A stretch of 64,000 nucleotides of DNA, taken from Variovorax paradoxus. Lineage in GTDB: Bacteria; Pseudomonadota; Gammaproteobacteria; Burkholderiales; Burkholderiaceae_C. Positions 40,439 through 51,049 of this stretch are shown here, piece by piece. Numbering within the stretch: position 1 is the first letter of the stretch; the number at the start of each line of letters is the position of its first letter. Location: NCBI RefSeq assembly GCF_009755665.1, contig NZ_CP046622.1, forward strand, positions 3,596,001 to 3,660,000, given 5' to 3'. The notes beneath the pieces are model-generated. The model did no database searches, was not told the origin of the DNA, and saw only the letters and a program-made list of their open reading frames with translations. Both the position numbers and the translations under genes were made by a program.

Positions 40439-40933
40439 ATGAAAGAACGATTTCTTGGCATCGAGCGCTGGACGACCGGCTTCTCGATGATTGCCGCCTG
40501 CGTGATGCTGGTCATCGCCTCCGGCTTGGGCGTGTTCCAGATCATCACGCGCTTTGTGCTCGAGCAGCCCGCCGAATGGAGCGAAATCCTGATCCGCATG
40601 AGCCTGATCTGGATGGTGTTCCTCGGCATTCCGATGGCGTTTCGCCAAGGGGCGATGGTGAGCGTGGATGTGCTCTACCGCTGGAGCCCGCCGCGCGTCA
40701 AGCGCGTGCTCGACGCCGTGGTGAGCCTTGCGGCATTGGCGCTGATGCTGGTCATTCTGTGGTGGGGCTGGGACTACGCCATGCGCGGCCGCGTGCAATC
40801 GATGGCCGGGCTCGAAAGCGTGTCGATGATGTGGTCTTACCTGGCGCTGCCGGTCGGTTCCGTTTTCTGCCTGTTCGGCATCGTTGGTAATTTTCTCGAT
40901 CCCAAGCGGCTCGAACTGGAGACCGCGCAATGA
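40439..40933 (+). CDS. dctQ: TRAP transporter small permease subunit
   Basis: 164 aa with four membrane helices. MKERFLGIERWTTGFSM begins the protein; RFVLEQPAEWSEILIRMSLIWMVFLG (positions about 40-65, written here as WSEILIRMSLIWMVFLG) is the DctQ signature with the conserved Trp-Ser-Glu. The start at 40439 is chosen over an in-frame ATG at 40415 because that lies in the terminator T-tract. It overlaps dctM by ATGA. Partner of DctM in the membrane complex. Confidence 0.9.
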   Translation: MKERFLGIERWTTGFSMIAACVMLVIASGLGVFQIITRFVLEQPAEWSEILIRMSLIWMVFLGIPMAFRQGAMVSVDVLYRWSPPRVKRVLDAVVSLAALALMLVILWWGWDYAMRGRVQSMAGLESVSMMWSYLALPVGSVFCLFGIVGNFLDPKRLELETAQ

Positions 40934-42207
40934 CCCCCGTGATGGTTGCAACGATGGTGCTGTGTTTTGCACTGTCGGTTTCAGTGGCGGTGTCCATCGG
41001 GCTCGCATCGATCCTGGGTATCCAGGTGGCCAACGTCAACATGCTCATCTCCGTGAAGGAGATGTTCAATTCGATCAACAAGTTTCCGCTCGCGGCCATT
41101 CCGTTCTTCATCCTGGCCGGCAACCTGATGGAAACCGGCGGCATCTCGCGCCGGCTGGTCGAATTTGCCAAGAGCATCGTGGGCGGTGTGCAGGGCGGCC
41201 TCCCCATGACCTGCGTGCTCACTTGCATGATTTTCGCGGCAGTGTCGGGCTCGTCGGTGGCCACCACCTTTGCCATTGGCGCCATTCTTATTCCTGCGCT
41301 CATCAAGCACGGCTATCCCACCGCGTACGCGGCCGCACTGCAGGCCACGAGCGCCGAGCTGGGCGTGATCATTCCGCCCTCCATTCCGATGATTCTCTAC
41401 GGCGTGAGCGCCGAGGTGTCCATCGGCGAGCTGTTCATTGCAGGCTTCGGCCCCGGCATTCTCATCAGCCTGGCGCTGATGCTGTTCGTCTGGGCGTTTT
41501 GCAAATGGAAGGGCTGGGGCAAGAACGACGGCGACGGCCGCATGCCTTTCGGCAAGGCGACGTGGCAGGCCGGCTGGGCGCTGCTGATGCCAGTGATCAT
41601 CCTGGGCGGCATCTACGGCGGCATCTTCACGCCGACGGAGGCCTCGGCGGTGGCGGTGTTCTATGCGCTGGTGGTTGGCGTGGTGATCTACCGCGAGATC
41701 AAGCTACAGGACCTGTACCTCATCCTGCGCAAGTCGGTGCTGTCGTCGGCGGTGATCATGTTCATCATTGCCAATGCGGGCCTGTTCGCCTTCCTGATCA
41801 CGCGTGCGGGCGTGCCCGACGCCATCGGCCACTGGCTGCAGGAGGTACTGAAGTCGCCCACCATGTTCCTCTTGGGCGTGAACGCTGCGCTGTTCATCAT
41901 CGGCATGTTCATCGAGACCAGCGCGGCCATCATCGTGCTCGCGCCCATCCTGGCGCCGGTGGCGGTGCACTTCGGTGTCGACCCGGTCCACTTCGGGCTG
42001 ATCATGGTGGTGAACCTCGCGCTCGGCATGATCACTCCGCCCTTCGGCGTGAACCTGTTTGCGGCGTGCACGGTGGCCCGCATCTCGCTCGACCGGATCG
42101 TGAAATACCTGATTCCTTTCGTGCTGGTGATCCTGGCCTGCCTGATGGTGATTACCTACGTGCCGTGGATATCGCTGGCGCTGCGCGACCTGGTGTACGC
42201 CAAGTAA
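40930..42207 (+). CDS. dctM: TRAP transporter large permease subunit
   Basis: 425 aa, about twelve helices. DctM features: FPLAAIPFFILAGNLMETGG, FAAVSGSSVATTFAIG, ELGVIIPPSIPMILYG, and IYGGIFTPTEASAVAVFYAL; in the second half NLALGMITPPFGVNLFAA. It is the ion-coupled channel of the TRAP system. Start fixed by the dctQ overlap. A strong terminator follows at 42238. Confidence 0.94.
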   Translation: MTPVMVATMVLCFALSVSVAVSIGLASILGIQVANVNMLISVKEMFNSINKFPLAAIPFFILAGNLMETGGISRRLVEFAKSIVGGVQGGLPMTCVLTCMIFAAVSGSSVATTFAIGAILIPALIKHGYPTAYAAALQATSAELGVIIPPSIPMILYGVSAEVSIGELFIAGFGPGILISLALMLFVWAFCKWKGWGKNDGDGRMPFGKATWQAGWALLMPVIILGGIYGGIFTPTEASAVAVFYALVVGVVIYREIKLQDLYLILRKSVLSSAVIMFIIANAGLFAFLITRAGVPDAIGHWLQEVLKSPTMFLLGVNAALFIIGMFIETSAAIIVLAPILAPVAVHFGVDPVHFGLIMVVNLALGMITPPFGVNLFAACTVARISLDRIVKYLIPFVLVILACLMVITYVPWISLALRDLVYAK

Positions 42208-42237
42208 GCGGCAGCGGGAAACCAGGGACAAAAAACG

Positions 42238-42265
42238 GGCAGCCTTTGCAGGCTGCCTTTTTTTT
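42238..42265 (+). terminator. Strong intrinsic terminator after dctM
   Basis: GGCAGCCT (42238-42245) and AGGCTGCC (42250-42257) form an 8-bp GC-rich stem with a 4-nt loop, followed by eight T residues. Ends the DenD/TRAP unit. Confidence 0.92.
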
Positions 42266-42357
42266 ATGCGGCAAATGCCCCTGTAAGGCAAACGTTTCAC
42301 AAAGATGTCACCAGCCGCAACGATGCTGCAGACTTCGATTCCGAAAGCTGTGGCGCC

Positions 42358-42897
42358 ATGTTTCCCACCAAGACCGACAAGGCACGCGACGAACTCCAAG
42401 GCGGGCAGCGCACGCTGAGCCAGCGTGAGCGCGCATTGCTGCTGATGGCCGACGGCCGGCGTTCGCTGACCGATTTCAGCCCGCTGTTCGCAAGCCGCGA
42501 CGAAGCCGAACAGACACTGCGGGCGCTGATGAACCGCGGCTACCTGCACGACGCGCAGCCCGCCCAGCAGAAAGCCGTCGCACCAGGCCCGGCGCCCGCG
42601 GTGGAGCCCATTCGCGTTGCGGCAACTTCGACCGACAACTTCGACGGCAAGCGCTCCCTGGCCACCACGCGCATGTTCCTGTTCGACATCTGCGAGCGCA
42701 TGTTCGTGCGCCGCGACCCCAAGTTTGCGCAGCAGATGCGCGATGCGCTGCGCGAAGCCCGCGACCGCGACGCCATGCTGACGATTGCCGCGCTCATGCT
42801 GACGGAAGTTGAAAAAGCCGCCGGGGCCGAACGGGCCGAATCCCTGCGCGAGCGTATCGAAAGGTTGCTGCCCCCCGCTTCGGAAACCGTGCACTGA
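42358..42897 (+). CDS. Conserved-looking protein of unknown function with winged-helix-like N-terminus
   Basis: 179 aa. Residues about 18-65 (LSQRERALLLMADGRRSLTD, then FASRDEAEQTLRALMNRGYL) look like a small winged-helix or PilZ-neighbour type HTH: helix, turn, helix, then a wing ending in Gly-Tyr-Leu. A Pro/Ala linker follows, then an Arg/Asp/Glu-rich helical C-terminal domain with MFLFDICERMFVRRDPKFAQ. No signal or membrane helix. It lies between the TRAP terminator and the glycine riboswitch. I do not recognise a named family. Confidence 0.65.
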   Translation: MFPTKTDKARDELQGGQRTLSQRERALLLMADGRRSLTDFSPLFASRDEAEQTLRALMNRGYLHDAQPAQQKAVAPGPAPAVEPIRVAATSTDNFDGKRSLATTRMFLFDICERMFVRRDPKFAQQMRDALREARDRDAMLTIAALMLTEVEKAAGAERAESLRERIERLLPPASETVH

Positions 42898-42924
42898 GGC
42901 TTTGCGCGATCCACTACACTCGGC

Positions 42925-43125
42925 GGGGTCAGGAGAGAGCTTCGCCACGCGAGGCCGCCGAAGGCGCAGGGGTTTCCCGAACGCTCAGGCAAAAGGACTG
43001 ACAAGGCGCTGGCGCATGCCGGCGTTTCCTTGCTGGAGAGAGGCCCTTGCACCTAGACGATGCGGCGGCCCACCGAAGGAGCAAACCCCGATCGTGGGGC
43101 GAATCTCTCAGGTAAAGCGGACAGC
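42925..43125 (+). promoter_or_regulatory. Tandem glycine riboswitch
   Basis: Two glycine aptamers in series upstream of gcvT. Aptamer 1 (about 42925-43005) has AGGAGAGAGCTTCG, GCCGCCGAAGGCGCAGG and GCTCAGGCAAAAGGACTG. Aptamer 2 (about 43030-43125) has GGAGAGAGGCCC, CACCGAAGGAGCAAACCCC, and ATCTCTCAGGTAAAGCGGAC. These are the conserved cores of the gcvT-type glycine RNA. Cooperative or linked binding of glycine should turn on gcvTHP. Confidence 0.95.
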
Positions 43126-43173
43126 AGGGGTGGCCCATGGCTCGCGCCATGGAACTCGACTGCCCCTTTGGAG
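43126..43173 (+). promoter_or_regulatory. Riboswitch expression platform hairpins before gcvT
   Basis: CCATGGC (43135-43141) and GCCATGG (43146-43152) form a perfect hairpin with loop TCGC. AGGGG (43126-43130) can pair outside it with CCCCT (43163-43167), which sits just ahead of the GGAG ribosome site (43170-43173). No T-run is seen, so control is more likely at translation start. Confidence 0.6.
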
Positions 43174-43179
43174 TGCCCC

Positions 43180-44355
43180 GTGGCCGCTTCCGCTTCATCA
43201 TCCGACGCCCCATTGCTCAAGACGCCCCTGCACGACCTGCATGTGGAACTGGGTGCCCGCATGGTGCCCTTTGCCGGCTATTCCATGCCGGTGCAATACC
43301 CTGCCGGCCTGATGGCCGAGCACAAGCACACGCGCGACGCGGCCGGCCTGTTCGACATTTCCCACATGGGCCAGTTGCGCCTGGTGGGGCCAGACGCCGC
43401 CGCCGCGTTCGAAACCCTGATGCCCGTCGACGTGATCGACCTGGCGCCCGGCAAGCAGCGCTACGGGCTGCTGCTGAACGACGACGGCGGCATCCTCGAC
43501 GACCTGATGTTCTTCAACGAGGGCCATGGCTCGATCTTCGTGATCGTGAACGGCGCCTGCAAGGTGGCCGACCTGGCCCACATCCAGCAGAAGATCGGCG
43601 AGCGCTGCGACGTGCAACCCATGCCCGACCACGCGCTGCTCGCGCTGCAAGGCCCCCAGGCCGCCGCGGCGCTGGCCCGCTTGTCTCCGGGCATCGAGCG
43701 CTTTGTGTTCATGACCGGCGGCACCGTACAGATCGGCGGCATTCCGGCCTTTGCAACGCGCAGCGGCTACACCGGCGAAGACGGCTTCGAGATTTCGGTG
43801 GCCGGCCAGGATGCCGACGCCCTCGCCCGCCTGCTGCTCGCGCAGCCCGAGGTCAAGCCCATTGGCCTGGGCGCGCGCAATTCACTGCGGCTCGAGGCCG
43901 GGCTCTGCCTCTACGGCAACGACATCGACACCACCACCACGCCCGTCGAGGCCTCGCTCAACTGGGCGATCCAGAAGGTGCGCCGCGCGGGCGGCGCGCG
44001 CGAAGGCGGTTTTCCGGGTACGGCCAAGGTGCTGGCGCAATTGGCCGCCGCCACGGCCGGCGCCGCGGGCCGCACGGACCACGACACCCTGAAGCGCAAG
44101 CGCGTCGGCCTTGTGGCGCTGGAACGCATTCCGGTACGCGACGGCACGTTGCTGCAATCTTTCGAAGGCCAGGACATCGGCATCGTCACCAGCGGCCTGC
44201 TCGGCCCAACGGCCGACCGCCCCGTTGCCATGGGCTATGTGGCCACTGCGTTTTCAGAACCCGGCACGCGCGTGCAGGCCATCGTGCGCGGCAAGCCGGT
44301 GCCGATGGAAGTCTCGACCCTGCCCTTCGTGCCCGCCCGCTACTACCGCGGCTAG
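43180..44355 (+). CDS. gcvT: Glycine cleavage system aminomethyltransferase (T-protein)
   Basis: 391 aa from a GTG at 43180 with GGAG 6 nt upstream; starting earlier would read through the riboswitch. Family features: TPLHDLHVELGARMVPFAGY, AGLFDISHMGQLRLVGPDAA with the catalytic-region Asp, GYTGEDGFEISVAGQD, and GLGARNSLRLEAGLCLYGND. It takes the aminomethyl group from H-protein to tetrahydrofolate, releasing ammonia. First gene of gcvTHP and directly downstream of the glycine riboswitch. Confidence 0.95.
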   Translation: MAASASSSDAPLLKTPLHDLHVELGARMVPFAGYSMPVQYPAGLMAEHKHTRDAAGLFDISHMGQLRLVGPDAAAAFETLMPVDVIDLAPGKQRYGLLLNDDGGILDDLMFFNEGHGSIFVIVNGACKVADLAHIQQKIGERCDVQPMPDHALLALQGPQAAAALARLSPGIERFVFMTGGTVQIGGIPAFATRSGYTGEDGFEISVAGQDADALARLLLAQPEVKPIGLGARNSLRLEAGLCLYGNDIDTTTTPVEASLNWAIQKVRRAGGAREGGFPGTAKVLAQLAAATAGAAGRTDHDTLKRKRVGLVALERIPVRDGTLLQSFEGQDIGIVTSGLLGPTADRPVAMGYVATAFSEPGTRVQAIVRGKPVPMEVSTLPFVPARYYRG

Positions 44356-44404
44356 GCTCTGCGCTTCCTGAACCAGTCATTTTTTCCACGAGGAGTTTTT
44401 CATC

Positions 44405-44776
44405 ATGAGCATCAAGTACACCAAGGACCATGAATGGGTTTCGGCCGAAGGCGGCGCGGCCACTGTCGGCATTACCGTTCACGCGCAGGACGCGCTGGGC
44501 GATGTGGTCTTTGTCGATCTGCCCGAAGTGGGCAAGACCTTTGCGCAAGGTGAAGTGGCAGGTGTCGTCGAATCGGTCAAGGCCGCGGCCGACGTGTTCA
44601 TGCCCGTGTCGGGCGAGATCACCGAAGTGAACGAAGCCCTGCGCGCCGACCCTTCGCTCGCCAACACCGATCCGCTGGCCGCCGGCTGGTTCTTCAAGGT
44701 CAAGCTCAGCGATCCGGCGCAGCTCGACGCGCTGCTCGACGCCGCCACCTACGACAAGTTCGCCGCCGAATCCTGA
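44405..44776 (+). CDS. gcvH: Glycine cleavage system H-protein
   Basis: 123 aa, standard length. Lipoyl domain with the modified Lys at residue 59 in [28 protein letters not shown] at the N-terminus and the C-terminal [10 protein letters not shown] are also typical. CACGAGGAG lies upstream of the ATG. It carries the aminomethyl intermediate between P-, T- and L-proteins. 49 bp after gcvT and 50 bp before gcvP. Confidence 0.97.
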   Translation: MSIKYTKDHEWVSAEGGAATVGITVHAQDALGDVVFVDLPEVGKTFAQGEVAGVVESVKAAADVFMPVSGEITEVNEALRADPSLANTDPLAAGWFFKVKLSDPAQLDALLDAATYDKFAAES

Positions 44777-44826
44777 GCCGCCGGGTTCTTCAGCCGCCCT
44801 TCCTCATTCCCCGAGCCTTTACCGCC

Positions 44827-47733
<2,907 letters not shown>

Positions 47734-47748
47734 TCAGGGGGGCAGGTG

Positions 47749-47780
47749 CGGCGGTATGGCGTTGCCGTGCCGCCGTTCTT
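47749..47780. terminator. Hairpin terminator between gcvP and convergent small gene
   Basis: CGGCGGTATGGC (47749-47760) pairs with GCCGTGCCGCCG (47764-47775) through 12 bp including two G-T wobbles, with a GTT loop, followed by TTCTT. It lies between converging genes, so it may serve both. Confidence 0.6.
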
Positions 47781-47783
47781 CGT

Positions 47784-48032
47784 TCAGCCTTCGCGCCGGT
47801 ACATCGCCCATTTCACGGTGAGGATGTCCGCCGCGATCTTCGCGGCGTTAACGCCCGCATAAGGGACCGACGGGTCGAATTCGAAGGCTTCCTGGTAGCG
47901 CTTGATGTGCGCGTAGTCCCGGTCGAAGGTCATCGGTCCCATGAGGTCTGCTGGGTCGGTGCCGGTGGGCAGCGCCAGAAACTTCTCGGGATCGGTAGCA
48001 CTCTGGTAGAGGTCGACGCTCATCAGGTTCAT
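47784..48032 (-). CDS. Small conserved-looking protein, unknown function
   Basis: 82 aa from ATG 48032, preceded by CGAGGA; a second ATG 9 nt in (MSVDLYQSATDPEKFLAL) is also possible. Soluble, with FDRDYAHIKRYQEAFEFDP and a C-terminal helix AAKIAADILTVKWAMYRREG. No signal or membrane helix. Convergent with gcvP and separated from it by a hairpin. No recognised family; the good ribosome site and steady codon use support it. Confidence 0.65.
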   Translation of the reverse strand: MNLMSVDLYQSATDPEKFLALPTGTDPADLMGPMTFDRDYAHIKRYQEAFEFDPSVPYAGVNAAKIAADILTVKWAMYRREG

Positions 48033-48141
48033 ACGGTTGTCCTCGGAATCTTGAGGACAAATCATCCACGGCATCCGCAAGGCGCGCAATCGGCCCGCGC
48101 CTACACGGCGGGCAATCGGCACGCCCCTACGGCGCGGTGGG

Positions 48142-49050
48142 TCAGCGCTGCGTCTTCTTTGCCATGTCGCCGGTGGCAATCTGCTCGCGGAACCCGCGCA
48201 GGCTGGCCTTGAGCTTGCGCTCGTTTTCCAGCCCCACGCGCACCATGATCTTCTGGCCGGACGAGAGCGATTCGAGCTGCGGATCGGCATATTCATAGCG
48301 CACCCAGGGCCGCTGCGACGACACGTTGCCCTTGACCTCGACGAGCCGGACCTGCACCGGGCCGGCGGGTTCGGGCGCCTGCAGCAGATGGTCGATCACG
48401 GCAACGAGCCGGTCGTTGAAGTAGCGGCCGGGATAGCCAAGCTCTTCATACGCCTTCTGAAAGAGCGGATAAAGCTGCGCATACACCTTGGCTGCCTTGG
48501 CCGGATCGACCGACTCCGCAAGCAGCACGATCGGTTTGTAGCGCGCCGCGTTGTTGGCCGCGATTGTCTGGGCCTCGCCCTTGCCTTCGGTGGCAAAGCG
48601 CTGTTTGGTGGGCTGCACCGGCCATGCGCTCGCGGGCGCCTGCTCGCGCGACAGGTTGTCGATGGTGGCCACGAAGCGGCGCACCACGCCGTCGAACTGC
48701 ACGAATTCCGCCACGTTCTTGCTGCCCAGCAGATCGACCAGCGCCGACATCACGCGCGTGTCGGAATCGGCCACCGTGGGCAGGCCCGAGGCGGGCAGCG
48801 CGATCGCATCGATGGGGTTCTTGGGCTCAAGCGATTCGGGCAACGGGGCTGGCGGCGGTGCGGGCGCGGGCCCGTCGTTCGGCGCGGTGGCCACGGGCGC
48901 CGGCTCTAGCGACTGCGGTTGCGGCTGTTGCTGCTGGTACCAGCGCCAGCCGAAGAAAGCGGCCGCGATCGCCAGCAGGCCGATGACGATGAGGGTGCCG
49001 GCGGAGCTCTCGCGGCGCGGCCTGAATTCGGAGGTGTCGCTGTCGGACAT
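48142..49050 (-). CDS. DUF3014-family membrane-anchored protein
   Basis: 302 aa. One N-terminal membrane helix (about residues 18-36, AGTLIVIGLLAIAAAFFGWR) is followed by a Pro/Gln/Ala-rich linker (about 37-80) and a periplasmic domain matching DUF3014: SDTRVMSALVDLLGSKNVAEF, FVATIDNLSREQAP, YAQLYPLFQKAYEELGYPG and RYFNDRLVAVIDHLL. Function unknown. Monocistronic between the small gene and the esterase gene. Confidence 0.83.
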   Translation of the reverse strand: MSDSDTSEFRPRRESSAGTLIVIGLLAIAAAFFGWRWYQQQQPQPQSLEPAPVATAPNDGPAPAPPPAPLPESLEPKNPIDAIALPASGLPTVADSDTRVMSALVDLLGSKNVAEFVQFDGVVRRFVATIDNLSREQAPASAWPVQPTKQRFATEGKGEAQTIAANNAARYKPIVLLAESVDPAKAAKVYAQLYPLFQKAYEELGYPGRYFNDRLVAVIDHLLQAPEPAGPVQVRLVEVKGNVSSQRPWVRYEYADPQLESLSSGQKIMVRVGLENERKLKASLRGFREQIATGDMAKKTQR

Positions 49051-49185
49051 GTCGGCAATATTCCTTTTGCGAGGATTGCGATGAAAGGCGAACGGCTATG
49101 GTGCACCAGTTCGGCGGCCCTCCCAGGTGTCATCCCTCGTCATCCCGTAACGCCCTGTGACGCGCCGATGGCGCGAAAACCGGTG

Positions 49186-49875
49186 CTACGGCCGTTGCTG
49201 GGGTGTTCCCGGCGCAGCGCTGAGCGCCTGAAGCCAGGCCAGCGTGCCCTGCAGTTCGGCCGGTCGAATCTCATGCCCGCCGGGAAAGTCCGCACCCGAC
49301 AACGCCAGCGGCAAGCCGCGCGCCAGTTCGCGCGTGGCTTGCGCGGCGCTTGGCGCAATCACGTTGTCGGCGCTGCCATGGCTCACCCACAGGGCCTTGC
49401 CTTCGAAGGCCTCAGGCGGCGCAATGTGCGGCACCACCTGCTGCAGCAGGCGGCTGTGCCACACCATCGCGGCGCGCACCTTCGCGGGTTGCGTCAGCAG
49501 CAGCGACAGCGCCATGATGCCGCCTTGGCTGAAGCCGCCGACCACCACGCGTTCCGTCGGCACGCCGAGCTGCTGCGATGCCGAGGCAATCATTTCGCCG
49601 AGGAGAAAGCGGCTTTCGCGCTCCTGCTCTTCGTCGATGTGCCGCTCGCCGCCGGGCAGCACCTGGAACTCGAACCACGCATATGCATCGGGCGACAGCA
49701 CATAGGGCGCGCGCAGGCTCAGCACATGAAACTGCGGCGGCATGAGCCGCGCGAGGCCGAACAGGTCTTGCTCGTTGCTGCCGACGCCGTGCATCAGCAC
49801 CAGCAGCCACGGTTCGCGCACGCTGGGGTTGGAAGGCTGCTCGAGAAACTTGAAGGGCAGATGCAGTTGCGGCAT
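49186..49875 (-). CDS. Carboxylesterase/phospholipase-like alpha/beta hydrolase
   Basis: 229 aa. Nucleophile elbow GGFSQGGIMALSL with Ser at about residue 116, oxyanion region LLVLMHGVGSNEQDL, and C-terminal catalytic Asp (SHGSADNVIAP) and His (FPGGHEI). This is the YpfH/Est-type (abhydrolase_2) family acting on short carboxyl esters or lysophospholipids in the cytoplasm. Fifteen bp downstream of the nitronate monooxygenase gene and probably co-transcribed with it. Confidence 0.88.
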   Translation of the reverse strand: MPQLHLPFKFLEQPSNPSVREPWLLVLMHGVGSNEQDLFGLARLMPPQFHVLSLRAPYVLSPDAYAWFEFQVLPGGERHIDEEQERESRFLLGEMIASASQQLGVPTERVVVGGFSQGGIMALSLLLTQPAKVRAAMVWHSRLLQQVVPHIAPPEAFEGKALWVSHGSADNVIAPSAAQATRELARGLPLALSGADFPGGHEIRPAELQGTLAWLQALSAAPGTPQQRP

Positions 49876-49890
49876 GGGTCTGGCGGGAGT

Positions 49891-50943
49891 TCAGGCGGTG
49901 AAGTGAAAGCCCTGCGCCAGCGCACGGGTGATCTCGGCGGACGGGAGCTCGCGGCAGCCCGTCGCATTCTGCCCCGACCACAGTGGCGAAAAATCGCCGC
50001 TGCCCTGCGCCTCGGCCTTGGCGCGCAGCGGTGCAATGCCTGAAGTGGCAAGCGGAAACTCCGGCGCCACCGCGGCAATGGGCCCCAACTCGCGCATCAG
50101 CCGGTTCATGATGCCGCGCGCCGGCCGGCCGGTGAAAAGGTTGGTGAGTGCGGTGTGGCGCGCTGCATCGCTCTTCAGCGCCGCACGGTGCAAGGCGCTG
50201 GTGAAGGCTTCTGGCGCGAGCATGTAGGCGGTGCCGACCTGCACCCCTGCGGCGCCAAGCGCCATGGCGGCGGCCACGCCGTTTGCATCGGCAATGCCGC
50301 CGGCCGCGATGACCGGCAGCCTTACGGCGCTCACCACCTGCGGCAGCAACGCGAAGGTGCCGAGCTGTGCCGTGAGGTCGTGCGAAAGAAAGTGCCCGCG
50401 ATGGCCGCCCGCCTCCAGCCCCTGGGCAATGATGGCATCGACGCCCTGCGCTTCCAGCCACAGCGCCTCGTCGACCGTGGTGGCCGAGGCGAGGATCTTC
50501 GAACCCCACCCGCGCACCTGCGCCAGCAGAGGCTCGGGCGGCAAACCGAAATGAAAGCTCACCACCGGCGGACGAAATTCGGCCAGCACCTCGGCCACTT
50601 CGGTGCTGAACGGGTTGCGGCCCGGGCCGGTGGGAATGGAGGCCGCATCGATGGCGTGTTCACGGTAATAAGGCGCCAGCGCGTTGCGCCATGTCGCCTC
50701 GCGTTCGGCGCTTGGCTGCGGCGACACATGGCAGAAAAAGTTGACGTTGTAGGGCTTGCCGGTGCCTGCGTGAATGGCGGCTATTTCTGTGCGGATGGCG
50801 TCGTTGCCCAGCATGGCGCACGGGAGCGAGCCGAGCCCGCCCTCGTTGCTGACGGCAATGGCCATTGCGCTGCCCTGAATGCCGGCCATGGGAGCCTGGA
50901 TCAACGGAAGTTCGGTACCTAGAAGTTGCTGCAGCGTGGTCAT
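49891..50943 (-). CDS. Nitronate monooxygenase
   Basis: 350 aa from ATG 50943 (MTTLQQLLGTELPLIQAPMA). FMN-binding TIM barrel of the NMO family: IQAPMAGIQGSAMAIAVSNE, PYNVNFFCH, DAIIAQGLEAGGHRGHF with the catalytic His, and PVIAAGGIADANGVAAAMAL followed by LGAAGVQVGTAYM. It oxidises alkyl nitronates to carbonyl compounds and nitrite, protecting against nitroalkanes. Divergent from the diguanylate cyclase gene. No clear Shine-Dalgarno stands out. Confidence 0.92.
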   Translation of the reverse strand: MTTLQQLLGTELPLIQAPMAGIQGSAMAIAVSNEGGLGSLPCAMLGNDAIRTEIAAIHAGTGKPYNVNFFCHVSPQPSAEREATWRNALAPYYREHAIDAASIPTGPGRNPFSTEVAEVLAEFRPPVVSFHFGLPPEPLLAQVRGWGSKILASATTVDEALWLEAQGVDAIIAQGLEAGGHRGHFLSHDLTAQLGTFALLPQVVSAVRLPVIAAGGIADANGVAAAMALGAAGVQVGTAYMLAPEAFTSALHRAALKSDAARHTALTNLFTGRPARGIMNRLMRELGPIAAVAPEFPLATSGIAPLRAKAEAQGSGDFSPLWSGQNATGCRELPSAEITRALAQGFHFTA

Positions 50944-51049
50944 GCGGAATTCCTTGTGTTTCGTGCCCAGGCCATTGTCCAACGACTGGAAAACGCCTAC
51001 TACCAAATGGTGCATCATCCGGGCAGATCCCACCGCCCAGGAGCTGCAC

